In this document: piece by piece, positions 1-7,174 of the stretch | Position numbering within the stretch: position 1 is the stretch's first letter | Layout of the letters: each line of letters starts with the position of its first letter | Assembly: GCA_946886125.1 (NCBI GenBank) | Contig: CAMPHY010000006.1 | Span: forward strand, 1 to 19,672 | DNA from: an uncultured Candidatus Saccharibacteria bacterium | GTDB taxonomy: Bacteria > Patescibacteria > Saccharimonadia > Saccharimonadales > UBA6022 | Direction of reading: 5' to 3' | DNA length: 19,672 bases | The notes under the pieces: generated by a model | Told to the model about the DNA's origin: nothing | The model's input: the letters and a program-made list of their open reading frames with translations, nothing else | The model's database searches: none | Translations under genes and position numbers: made by a program

Positions 1-41
1 ATGAGGAGCTCAACAATTGTAAATCCTACATTTTTTCTCAT
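1..41 (-). CDS. Type IV prepilin-like protein, 5' end only (cut by window edge)
   Basis: The ATG lies at 41-39 on the minus strand and is followed by MRKNVGFTIVELL, after which the window ends. This is the same short basic leader, Gly-Phe processing site and Glu at mature position 5 found in every other pilin of the array. The start is 5 nt after the stop of the preceding pilin (47), so it is the tenth gene of the same minus-strand run. The variable C-terminal domain is outside the window, so its subfamily cannot be assigned. Confidence 0.8.
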   Translation of the reverse strand, partial: MRKNVGFTIVELL

Positions 42-46
42 ACTAC

Positions 47-565
47 TCATCCATTCGTCCAGGCAAACCATCCATAAGTAGGCCCTGAATTATAACCGTA
101 TGAATAGCCTGTAGATCCAGTATCAAAACCATAGCAGCTACTTGAAAGCGAAGTATTACCGCGTGATCGAAGGCCCTCATACGAGCTAAAAGAAAAGACG
201 GCTCTGGATTTACTCATTCCCATTACGACAAAAGCTGGTGAACCGGCTACAGTGCCGTCACAGTAATAAAGATTAGTACTAACGGAAAGATTATAGGCAT
301 TTTTTGTTGGCTGAAAAGTAATGCCAGGAAATTTAGTAGAATCACCCGAACGAGATCCAGCTTTTGGATATTCACCATTCTCTGCATGATATATCATAAT
401 TTTATTGCCGAAGTTACGTAGATCAGACTGTATTGTCGTATCATACGTACGATTTTGAATGCCGTTATACGCTACGATAGTAATTGCCGCTAAAATACCG
501 ATCACTACGATCACGATGAGTAATTCTACGATGGTAAAGCCAGCATTGCGTTTAATTACGAACAT
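47..565 (-). CDS. Type IV prepilin-like protein (subfamily C)
   Basis: A 172-residue predicted pilin or pseudopilin subunit. The leader MFVIKRNAG is followed by the conserved hydrophobic helix beginning FTIVELLIV, with Glu5 of the mature protein, then the YNGIQNRT link and a variable soluble domain. I prefer the ATG at 565 because GGTGGAG sits 9 nt upstream; an in-frame ATG at 583 would add six residues. The start overlaps the stop of the upstream pilin (556) by 10 nt, suggesting translational coupling. The soluble domain has two cysteines (LYYC and SSSC contexts), probably a disulfide outside the membrane, and ends in aromatic residues (YGWFAW). It resembles the pilins at 1053 and 4226 (QSDLRN start, LYYC, terminal W-x-W). 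The stop is TGA. Specific role (major, minor or adhesive pilin) is unknown. Confidence 0.88.
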   Translation of the reverse strand: MFVIKRNAGFTIVELLIVIVVIGILAAITIVAYNGIQNRTYDTTIQSDLRNFGNKIMIYHAENGEYPKAGSRSGDSTKFPGITFQPTKNAYNLSVSTNLYYCDGTVAGSPAFVVMGMSKSRAVFSFSSYEGLRSRGNTSLSSSCYGFDTGSTGYSYGYNSGPTYGWFAWTNG

Positions 566-993
566 TCTTGAAGACTCCACCATCCAATATCAGTGTTCTT
601 CACGCCTTTGTGGCACGGCGTAATGGTTTCATATGATATGCGAATACCATATGATCCGCTCGACTCCGTACCTCTGACGTACTGATAATCAGTAGCTCCA
701 GGTTGGGGGTCGCTTGGAATTTTAGCCACATATTTTGGAACAAGCAGCGTAGAGAGTTCAGATAAACCACGTCCGTAGTTGTCTGTATGGATAGATGGAT
801 ATGCACCATTATCAGCGCGGTACATTTCAAGTGCTTTTTGAATAGCGGCGATATCACTTGTCCGAGTAGCGTCACGAGCACGCTGTTGAATCCCGTTGTA
901 TGCCACAATAGTAATTGCCGCTAGAATACCGATCACTACGATCACGATCAGGAGTTCGACAATAGTAAAACCTTTTTGCTTTTGTATACTCAT
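556..993 (-). CDS. Type IV prepilin-like protein (subfamily A, GspG-like)
   Basis: A 145-residue prepilin: leader MSIQKQKG, conserved FTIVELLIV helix, then TSDIAAIQKALEMYRADNG, a pattern shared with pseudopilins of the GspG type, where alpha1 is followed by an N-G-x-Y-P turn. The C-terminal domain carries SDP, DYQYVRG, a Cys pair (TPC and QEC) and WWSL, all matched in the pilin at 3784. An in-frame ATG at 1065 would overlap the upstream gene by 13 nt but give an unlikely 32-residue leader, so I chose 993; a weak GGTG precedes it. With this start the gap to the upstream pilin is 59 nt. Function is inferred from the N-terminus and context only. Confidence 0.87.
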   Translation of the reverse strand: MSIQKQKGFTIVELLIVIVVIGILAAITIVAYNGIQQRARDATRTSDIAAIQKALEMYRADNGAYPSIHTDNYGRGLSELSTLLVPKYVAKIPSDPQPGATDYQYVRGTESSGSYGIRISYETITPCHKGVKNTDIGWWSLQECS

Positions 994-1052
994 GTCACCA
1001 TTCAAGTATGAGCGTCGACTGAACTTGCGCCAGCCTAAGTCACTTAATTTTA

Positions 1053-1559
1053 CTAATTCAGCCATGACACCCAGCCAGTCCCATTACTGTAATCATAGCC
1101 TAGTGCTACATATGTATCAGCACCGCCCCATGTCGTTCCAACTAAACTACAAGTAGTGGAGCTATAAATACGACTATTCTCCATCTTTGTCATTCCACCG
1201 GACGATGTCAATACAAAGCTATTTCCTGATTTTGAGGCTACACCAAGTGCGTACTGATCTGTAACCGCATTTAAACAATAGTAGAAATTATTATTATTTA
1301 CATCATATGCCCCTCGGCTGACCTTCAGGCCAGTCGATGTAGAAAAAGAGGTGGGATATGTACCAGTTAAGGAATCAATTTTAGCAAGCTGTATTTTTTT
1401 GGATAGACTATTCAAATCATTCTGAATTGCACTATCATGTGCACGATTTTGAATACCGTTGTACGCAACGATAGTGATTGCCGCTAAAATACCGATCACT
1501 ACAATTACGATGAGTAATTCTATGATGGTAAAACCTTGATTTTTATCTTTTCTATTCAT
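1053..1559 (-). CDS. Type IV prepilin-like protein (subfamily C)
   Basis: A 168-residue prepilin: leader MNRKDKNQG, conserved FTIIELLIV helix (Ile for Val at position 4, otherwise the same), then AHDSAIQNDLNSLSKK. The soluble domain has FYYC and TTC cysteines, a GVASKSG stretch also found at 4226, and ends in GWVSW. Start choice: ATG 1559 has AAGG seven nt upstream; a GTG at 1577 and an ATG at 1565 are in frame but would lengthen the leader. The gap to the preceding pilin (stop 1587) is 27 nt. It belongs with the pilins at 47 and 4226. Confidence 0.88.
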   Translation of the reverse strand: MNRKDKNQGFTIIELLIVIVVIGILAAITIVAYNGIQNRAHDSAIQNDLNSLSKKIQLAKIDSLTGTYPTSFSTSTGLKVSRGAYDVNNNNFYYCLNAVTDQYALGVASKSGNSFVLTSSGGMTKMENSRIYSSTTCSLVGTTWGGADTYVALGYDYSNGTGWVSWLN

Positions 1560-1586
1560 ATACATACCTTGCTTCACATCACCTTA

Positions 1587-2153
1587 CTATTGACTAGGAA
1601 ATGTCCCCACACATACTCGTCCATTCGTCTGAGCGGCTCCAGCGCCCCACATGGTTAAGCCACCAATCGAAGGGCAACCCGTATCGCCTACCATTACAAA
1701 ACCAATATAATACCCTCCATACCCGCTCCAGTTGTTGAAGTGGATACCTCTATTCCAGTTTGTAGATGTGCCAATCGTATCCATTGGCGGCGAAGGAAGA
1801 GCGCCATTGGTAAATTCTTTAATTTGATTATTAAAGGTGCTGTTCTCTCTAATTTTATTAGCACTTTGACACTGACCGTTTATATCAGTCTCTTCACTGC
1901 CCGAAAAGCCATTTGCATACCGCTGCCCAAGACAAGCAGTGTGCGCAGGGAAAGAACCGTAGGCGGTTCGATAAGATTGAATTGCTTTGACATATGCTCC
2001 TACCGTAGCAGCCATTGAGGCATTTTTTGCTCTCTGCTGAATTCCGTTATAAGCAATAACGGTGATAGCAGCAAGGATTCCAATTACTACAATTACAATA
2101 AGCAGCTCAACGATCGTGAAGCCGCTTTGTTTGCCTTGGTACAACTTACCCAT
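1587..2153 (-). CDS. Type IV prepilin-like protein (subfamily D, four-cysteine)
   Basis: A 188-residue prepilin, the longest of the left-hand array. Leader MGKLYQGKQSG, FTIVELLIV helix, then ASMAATVGAYVKAIQSYRTAYG and F-P in the place of the usual Y-P turn. The soluble domain does not resemble the other pilins here: four cysteines (TAC, GQC, TGC, RVC), many Gly/Tyr/Asn, and a GYYIGFVM strand. A good Shine-Dalgarno (AGGAG, about 7 nt upstream) lies inside the end of the upstream pilin, and the start overlaps that gene's stop by 8 nt, so the two are probably translationally coupled. A distinct role such as a tip or minor pilin is possible but not shown. Confidence 0.88.
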   Translation of the reverse strand: MGKLYQGKQSGFTIVELLIVIVVIGILAAITVIAYNGIQQRAKNASMAATVGAYVKAIQSYRTAYGSFPAHTACLGQRYANGFSGSEETDINGQCQSANKIRENSTFNNQIKEFTNGALPSPPMDTIGTSTNWNRGIHFNNWSGYGGYYIGFVMVGDTGCPSIGGLTMWGAGAAQTNGRVCVGTFPSQ

Positions 2154-2637
2154 TTAAACTCCTGAGAGAACGAGCGGTAGACTCACCGTCATTCTTATAC
2201 CAAAGTGTATATGTTGTGCAAATATGACTACCCGCCCAACACGCTTCACCTGTTGCAGTGAGAGCTCTGTAGCCATAGTGAGATGTCAGCATACCATTAC
2301 CATATTGAGTTTCTCTAATGGAATTTTGTGTTCCCGTCGCGGCATCCGGGGTAATAATTGCATTTCTCGGTAGCTTCAGTGCGTCGACAGGGTAATTAAC
2401 CATATCCATGCCTGCGACACCTCCCTGCTTCGGATAATTACCATGGTCAATGTAGTACATCTCTAGAGCCTTATGGATTGCTTGGATATCTGTCTGACGC
2501 TCAGTATTACGAGCTCGATTTTGGATACCGTTATAGGCAACGACAGTAATTGCGGCCAAAATGCCAATTACAACAATCACTATCAATAATTCGACAATCG
2601 TAAATCCTCTAGTATTTTTTAAGCAAGGTGAATTCAT
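2146..2637 (-). CDS. Type IV prepilin-like protein (subfamily A-related)
   Basis: A 163-residue prepilin: leader MNSPCLKNTRG, conserved FTIVELLIV helix, then TERQTDIQAIHKALEMYYIDHGNYPK, the GspG-like post-helix pattern. The C-terminal half has EACWAGSHIC, a short-range cysteine pair, and HYGYRALTATG. The ATG overlaps the stop of the upstream pilin by one base (TAATG), a classical coupling arrangement. Closest relatives by eye are the pilins at 556, 3784 and 19011, but the C-terminal domain has diverged. Confidence 0.88.
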   Translation of the reverse strand: MNSPCLKNTRGFTIVELLIVIVVIGILAAITVVAYNGIQNRARNTERQTDIQAIHKALEMYYIDHGNYPKQGGVAGMDMVNYPVDALKLPRNAIITPDAATGTQNSIRETQYGNGMLTSHYGYRALTATGEACWAGSHICTTYTLWYKNDGESTARSLRSLNG

Positions 2638-3185
2638 TAACTACATCCTGTTGTTACGAGCGGGATATTACGCCGGTTTTCCACCCAGACATATGACCCA
2701 CCCGGCATAGTGTCGGGTAACGGTCGCTTGATAGAGCCTATAATATCTTTCGTACATCTTGCCGCTGCAACTTCGCCTTCATTCTGATCTAAATAATACG
2801 GCTGCCCATATGGGTCACCGGCCTTTACGCCAGCCAGATTCATTTCACTTGCCGCTTCAATACGTTCCATAACGAGGATATAGTTTGTCCAACATATATG
2901 TGTTTTTGGCAGTGTCGACACATCCGTCCCTCCTGGCAGCCCTGAGGTGCAACTTCCGCCAGAATGAGCACCATTTTGGATAATTTGAAACAATGTTTGA
3001 CCCGTATTAATCCGCGCCACTTGGATTGCTTTTTCGAGCTGCGCTAAATCAGATGCTATCCTCGTGCTGTTAGCACGATTTTGAATACCATTATAGGACA
3101 CTATGGTAATAGCGGCGAGAATGCCAATCACGACAATGACGATTAGGAGTTCAACTATAGTGAAACCTTTTTGTTTTATTAACAT
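2637..3185 (-). CDS. Type IV prepilin-like protein (subfamily B)
   Basis: A 182-residue prepilin: leader MLIKQKG, conserved helix ending in ITIVSYNGIQNRA (Ser-Tyr rather than Ala-Tyr), then SDLAQLEKAIQVARINTGQTLFQI. Four cysteines (GSC, HIC, ARC, GCS) and the pattern R-I-E-A-A-S-x-M-N-L, K-x-G-x-P-Y-G, L-D-Q-N-E-G-E are shared with the neighbouring pilin at 3279, so these two are a tandem duplicate pair. I start at ATG 3185; a TTG at 3197 is also in frame. The 93-nt gap upstream is the largest in the array and could hold a weak internal promoter (TTGTAT, 17 nt, AATAAT on the minus strand), which I regard as unproven. Confidence 0.87.
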   Translation of the reverse strand: MLIKQKGFTIVELLIVIVVIGILAAITIVSYNGIQNRANSTRIASDLAQLEKAIQVARINTGQTLFQIIQNGAHSGGSCTSGLPGGTDVSTLPKTHICWTNYILVMERIEAASEMNLAGVKAGDPYGQPYYLDQNEGEVAAARCTKDIIGSIKRPLPDTMPGGSYVWVENRRNIPLVTTGCS

Positions 3186-3278
3186 ACTTACTACCAAGCA
3201 TAAGGCATAAGCGTTATACTGGTCAAATTATTTTATCCTGACTAGAAACATACAAACCACGAACGTTTGCGTATTTGA

Positions 3279-3734
3279 TCAAAGACTACTGCAGTATGCG
3301 GTGTAACTAGGGATTGTAATGGTAATCGGCTGCCCATTGACACGTACAATATCGAGTCTACAGTCTGTTGTGTCGAACTCACCTTCATTCTCATCAATAC
3401 AATAAAGGCCGCCCCATGGAGTACCCTTTTTCAAAGCACTAAGGTTCATTCCACTTGCTTCAGAAATTTTATCAATAGTAGGTTCGTAACGAGATGCCGC
3501 AGCGCACGTATTACCCGAACCAGTAATTTGCATTAATGTCTTACCCTGGTTAATTCGAGCAGTCAAAATCGCCTTATTCAATTGACTTATCTCACTAGTC
3601 GCTGTTGATAATCTTGCGCGCTGCTGAATGCCGCTATAGGACACAATTGTAATAGCAGCGAGAATGCCAATCACTACAATGACGATTAGGAGTTCAACGA
3701 TAGTGAAACCTTTTTGTCTGTTAAATTTTTTCAT
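3279..3734 (-). CDS. Type IV prepilin-like protein (subfamily B)
   Basis: A 151-residue prepilin: leader MKKFNRQKG, conserved helix ending in ITIVSYSGIQQRA, then SEISQLNKAILTARINQGKTLMQI. Four cysteines (NTC, LYC, TDC, AYC) and ISEASGMNL, KKGTPWG, IDENEGE match the pilin at 2637. Start is uncertain: in-frame ATGs also occur at 3740, 3758 and 3773; the last gives a 23-residue leader and begins 10 nt after the upstream stop. No clear Shine-Dalgarno decides between them; I favour the shortest because leader length then matches the rest of the array. Confidence 0.86.
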   Translation of the reverse strand: MKKFNRQKGFTIVELLIVIVVIGILAAITIVSYSGIQQRARLSTATSEISQLNKAILTARINQGKTLMQITGSGNTCAAASRYEPTIDKISEASGMNLSALKKGTPWGGLYCIDENEGEFDTTDCRLDIVRVNGQPITITIPSYTAYCSSL

Positions 3735-3783
3735 GAACATATTAATTAGGTGAACCATCAGTATGGATTGCATAAAGACTTAC

Positions 3784-4224
3784 TTAACAGTCGGCTAACC
3801 CCCACCAATTGGTAGATGCACTGTTTACTCCTACTTTACAATCAGTTTTACTTTCATATTGCACGCGAATCGCGTATGAATCGTTCTCTACCGGACCACG
3901 TACATACTGATAGCTAATTGATGCAGTGGGGTCTTCGGGCATAGAGTTTATGTAATTCGGCACCAACAAGCCGCTAATTGCACTTATATTGTAGCCAGTA
4001 TTAGCAGTGCCCGCCGCGTTTAATGGATACTCACCATTATCTACCCGATACAGCTCAATAACTTTTTGTAGCGATTTCACATCGCTCGTACGTTTGGAGT
4101 CACGAGCCCGCTGCTGAATCCCGTTATAGGCTACGACGGTAATTGCCGCTAAAATACCGATCACTACAATAACGATCAGGAGTTCGACGATAGTAAAACC
4201 CTTTCTGTGTTCTATTGCCTTCAT
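3784..4224 (-). CDS. Type IV prepilin-like protein (subfamily A, GspG-like)
   Basis: A 146-residue prepilin: leader MKAIEHRKG, conserved FTIVELLIV helix, YNGIQQRARDSKRTSDVKSL and the N-G-E-Y-P turn. The C-terminal domain contains LLVPNY, EDP, SYQYVRG, a Cys pair (TDC, ADC) and NWWGL, closely parallel to the pilin at 556. The start at 4224 is one base after the stop of the preceding pilin (TAA-G-ATG). An in-frame ATG at 4308 would overlap that gene by 83 bases and is rejected. Pairing of a subfamily C gene (4226) followed by this subfamily A gene recurs at 1053/556. Confidence 0.88.
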   Translation of the reverse strand: MKAIEHRKGFTIVELLIVIVVIGILAAITVVAYNGIQQRARDSKRTSDVKSLQKVIELYRVDNGEYPLNAAGTANTGYNISAISGLLVPNYINSMPEDPTASISYQYVRGPVENDSYAIRVQYESKTDCKVGVNSASTNWWGLADC

Positions 4225-4225
4225 C

Positions 4226-4744
4226 TTACTTTGTCCATCCATACCATTCACCTGCACCAGCGTTGGAATCTGTATTATATCCATGGCCATACACATAACC
4301 GCTTGCAATGCCGAGCCCAGGACAAATACCCGTACTGTACCCCCAAGTTCCTATAAACTCACCAGCACCAGTACTTGAATGGTATTGAAATACCTTACCA
4401 GACTTACTCTTCGCTGCAACACCGAATACCTGCGACCCTCCCACCATACCAGCGCAATAATAAAGATTGTGGCCGACTGTATCGTACGAACCTTTCGAAA
4501 CAGGAAACGAAGTAATACCAGTGATATTTGGATACGACACTACCGGTAAGCTACCCGTAAGTGCCTCCTGTTCACGTACTTTTACGGCTAAATTCCGTAG
4601 ATCGGACTGCACAGCTGTATCGTGCGTACGATTTTGAATACCGTTATACGCTACGATAGTGATCGCCGCTAAAATGCCAATCACTACGATAACAATAAGC
4701 AACTCAACAATCGTAAAGCCATTTTGTTTGTTTGTTTCGCCCAT
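4226..4744 (-). CDS. Type IV prepilin-like protein, first gene of the left array (subfamily C)
   Basis: A 172-residue prepilin: leader MGETNKQNG, conserved FTIVELLIV helix, THDTAVQSDLRNL, then a soluble domain with LYYC and GIC cysteines, GVAAKSKSG and a Gly/Tyr-rich end (GEWYGW). It begins with two ATG codons in tandem (4747 and 4744). It is the promoter-proximal gene of the minus-strand array: a TTGTAA/TACAAT promoter lies at 4758-4785, leaving a 5' leader of only a few nt and no Shine-Dalgarno. It follows ftsK by about 50 nt on the same strand. Confidence 0.88.
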   Translation of the reverse strand: MGETNKQNGFTIVELLIVIVVIGILAAITIVAYNGIQNRTHDTAVQSDLRNLAVKVREQEALTGSLPVVSYPNITGITSFPVSKGSYDTVGHNLYYCAGMVGGSQVFGVAAKSKSGKVFQYHSSTGAGEFIGTWGYSTGICPGLGIASGYVYGHGYNTDSNAGAGEWYGWTK

Positions 4745-4757
4745 CATACTTATGGTT

Positions 4758-4785
4758 ATTGTACCAAAGCAATGACGCTTTACAA
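4758..4785 (-). promoter_or_regulatory. Promoter of the left pilin array
   Basis: On the minus strand TTGTAA (4785-4780), a 16-nt spacer and TACAAT (4763-4758) precede the first pilin ATG (4747) by 10 nt, so transcription should start within about 3 nt of the start codon. The spacer holds an AAAGC-N6-GCTTT inverted repeat that might be an operator. The hexamers match those before the two plus-strand pilins at 19011 and 19647. Confidence 0.6.
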
Positions 4786-4797
4786 AACGGCCCGCCT

Positions 4798-7032
4798 CTA
4801 TTCGTTGCCACTACCAAGTTCGTCGAGACTAGTAATGAGGACTTCACGCGGCCTAGCGCCATCAGCGGGGCCAATAATACCCTGTTCTTCCATCTCTTCT
4901 ATAATGCGAGCAGCGCGCGCATAGCCAACCCGCAGGCGGCGCTGTAATAAGCTGGTCGAAGCTTTCTTGCTTTCAATTACCACACGCACCGCGTCTTTAT
5001 ACATATCATCTTCACTACCACCATCAAAATCCATCACGACACCACCCTTGCCATTGATCTGAACTGGTTGAGCAACAATCTCATCGTTGTACTGTGGCGC
5101 TGATTGCATGCGCAGGTGATCAGTAATTTTATTCACCTCATCATCAGTTACCCAAGCACCCTGGATACGTTTTGGCTTACTCATGCCAGGTGTGAGCATA
5201 AGCATATCACCTTGACCAAGGAGTTTTTCAGCACCAACTTGATCAAGAATCGTCCGGCTATCTACCTGCGAGGCAACCGTAAAGGCAATACGCGCCGGCA
5301 CGTTCGCCTTAATAAGACCAGTAATAACATCTACACTTGGTCGCTGCGTGGCAAGTACCAAGTGAATACCAACGGCACGAGCTTTTTGGGCGAGACGTAC
5401 AATTAACGCCTCGACATCGCGAGCAGCCACCATCATGAGGTCGGCTAGCTCGTCAATCACAATGACGATATACGGCATGGCACCCTCACCTACTTCTTGA
5501 GCATTGCCGTCTTCATCGGCAATTGAAATCTTCTTACCAGATTGCAGTTTTCGGTTATAGCTATTAATGTCACGCAACTTCTCATCGGCAAGCAATTTAT
5601 AGCGTCGCTCCATCTCATTGACTGCCCATTTTAGTGCACTGATCGTTTTTTCAGGTTGCGTAATAACTGGTGTTAGTAGATGCGGAATGTCCTCATATGG
5701 CGCCATTTCAACTTGCTTTGGATCTACCAAAATTAATTTCATCTCACTTGGACTATTACGGTAGAGCAAACTGGTGAGCAAGGTATTAATCATTACAGAT
5801 TTACCAGATCCGGTCTGTCCAGCGATCAAAAGATGTGGCATTTTATTGAGCTCACCTACTACAGCTTCGCCAGAAATATCCTTACCAATCGTAAAGCTGA
5901 GCGGCTCACGATTATTCTTCCACTGCTTACTCGTCAACATACCATGCAAACGCACGTCAGCTGCTTTACGGTTTGGCACTTCGATACCCACCGCACGTTG
6001 TCCAGGGATAGGTGCTTCAATACGAAGGCTTTGCGCCGCTAAATTAAGCGCGATGTTGGTCTCTAAGGCTGTAATACGTGTCAACTTCACACCACTAGGT
6101 GGTTTCAAAGTATATTGCGTTACCTTTGGCCCAATGTTCGCACCTTCCATTTCAACATCAATACTAAATTCGGCTAGCGTGTCGCGAATCGTTTGAGCAT
6201 TTTGCTGTACATCACCGGCATCGGCTGGTGATTGTTTTTTCTCGAGAATATCAATTGATGGCGCTTGCCAATTTGGATCACTTACTGATACGAGCGCCGC
6301 CTGCTCTTCGGCACCCTTATCTCGAGCCACACTTCCCTTTAGGCTTGAAAGACGAGCTGACTTCTTGTCTTCTTGCTGGCGTTCATCGACATCAAGCGTT
6401 GGCACGCCGGCGTTCAGTTTAATTTCACCCATAGGCGCTGCTTTAACCGCATCAGCCGCGGCTACTTTTCGCATCACTTTCACATTATTTTCTTGTTCGG
6501 CAAGATCTCGTCGAGACATTTCCCAAAGCTTTGAAATAACGGTGATCGGTGAAATACGAAGCACAAATAGTGTCGTGACAATGATTAGAAGTACATAGAT
6601 AAATGCAGCAACTGCTCCATCTACCAGTGCCAACATCGCACCGTTAGCGGTCTCGCCAACAAAACCACCAGTTGTCTGCCCGGCTTGATTTTTCATAAGG
6701 CCAAACAGTCCAGCGAACCATACGATCAAAAGCGTTGTTGCAGCTTTCATGACAAACGGCAGTCGATTATTATCGGCGCGGAAAATTTCAACTGCAACAT
6801 AAATAAAGAGTATTGGCACTACATATACTGCGTAGCCAATTGTATTTAGTGCTGCTTGATACAGCCAGTCGAGTACCGGACCCCCTGCCCCGAACCAAGC
6901 CACAATAAACAAAATCGAAGTAGCAACCAAAAAAACAGCGCCAACTTGCGCCCAAAACCCATCAGGCAAACTATGTTGTGGTGTTTGTTTGACGGGGGCT
7001 TTTTTTCGCGTAGATTTTTTCTTTTTGGCCAT
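4798..7032 (-). CDS. ftsK: DNA translocase FtsK
   Basis: A 744-residue FtsK/SpoIIIE-type translocase that pumps chromosome ends across the closing septum using ATP. A Lys-rich N-terminus is followed by four predicted membrane segments (about 29-49, 62-82, 96-112, 138-158), a linker, the motor with Walker A GQTGSGKS (about 404-411) and Walker B IVIVIDELADLM (about 522-532), and the winged-helix gamma domain at the C-terminus (about 680-735, containing RLRVGYARAARII) that reads polar DNA motifs. The linker is short compared with E. coli FtsK (over 1300 residues) and similar to SpoIIIE-type proteins. The start lacks a clear Shine-Dalgarno. It has its own promoter and follows the rnj terminator; pilins lie downstream. 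Confidence 0.96.
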   Translation of the reverse strand: MAKKKKSTRKKAPVKQTPQHSLPDGFWAQVGAVFLVATSILFIVAWFGAGGPVLDWLYQAALNTIGYAVYVVPILFIYVAVEIFRADNNRLPFVMKAATTLLIVWFAGLFGLMKNQAGQTTGGFVGETANGAMLALVDGAVAAFIYVLLIIVTTLFVLRISPITVISKLWEMSRRDLAEQENNVKVMRKVAAADAVKAAPMGEIKLNAGVPTLDVDERQQEDKKSARLSSLKGSVARDKGAEEQAALVSVSDPNWQAPSIDILEKKQSPADAGDVQQNAQTIRDTLAEFSIDVEMEGANIGPKVTQYTLKPPSGVKLTRITALETNIALNLAAQSLRIEAPIPGQRAVGIEVPNRKAADVRLHGMLTSKQWKNNREPLSFTIGKDISGEAVVGELNKMPHLLIAGQTGSGKSVMINTLLTSLLYRNSPSEMKLILVDPKQVEMAPYEDIPHLLTPVITQPEKTISALKWAVNEMERRYKLLADEKLRDINSYNRKLQSGKKISIADEDGNAQEVGEGAMPYIVIVIDELADLMMVAARDVEALIVRLAQKARAVGIHLVLATQRPSVDVITGLIKANVPARIAFTVASQVDSRTILDQVGAEKLLGQGDMLMLTPGMSKPKRIQGAWVTDDEVNKITDHLRMQSAPQYNDEIVAQPVQINGKGGVVMDFDGGSEDDMYKDAVRVVIESKKASTSLLQRRLRVGYARAARIIEEMEEQGIIGPADGARPREVLITSLDELGSGNE

Positions 7033-7080
7033 AACTGCTTATGTATTATAAATGCTTTTGCATTAGATTAATATAACTAT

Positions 7081-7109
7081 ACTATAGCAAAATTTACTAC
7101 AAATTGCAA
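7081..7109 (-). promoter_or_regulatory. Promoter of ftsK
   Basis: Minus strand TTGCAA (7109-7104), 17-nt spacer, TATAGT (7086-7081), the latter preceded by TGC (extended -10). A second possible -10 (TATAAT) lies 12 nt before the ATG, just after an AATGC-AAAA-GCATT inverted repeat, but it lacks a good -35. Confidence 0.55.
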
Positions 7110-7125
7110 GTAGCTTATGGCTAAT

Positions 7126-7153
7126 AAAATACCGACCCTAAAGTCGGTATTTT
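7126..7153 (-). terminator. Rho-independent terminator after rnj
   Basis: A perfect 11-bp stem (7126-7136 with 7143-7153) around a 6-nt loop, ending in a T-rich run when read on the minus strand. It sits 21 nt after the RNase J stop and before the ftsK promoter. Confidence 0.8.
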
Positions 7154-7174
7154 ACAGTTCTTACTTCACCTCAA

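Noticed and set aside
3274..3283. TTTGATCAAA palindrome near a pilin stop
   Set aside because: Short, overlaps a stop codon, no promoter context and no second copy nearby that would suggest an operator family.
4225..4308. Longer ATG start for the pilin at 3784
   Set aside because: It would overlap the previous pilin by 83 bases and give a 37-residue leader; the ATG at 4224 yields a normal leader one base after the preceding stop.
1..4747. Repeated 90-bp segments suggestive of a CRISPR or tandem repeat array
   Set aside because: The repeats are coding, spaced 400-600 bp, and vary at synonymous sites; they are the conserved prepilin N-termini.
5774..6196. A 140-codon plus-strand frame opposite ftsK
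   Set aside because: It is antisense to the FtsK motor region and shows no recognisable motif or start signal.
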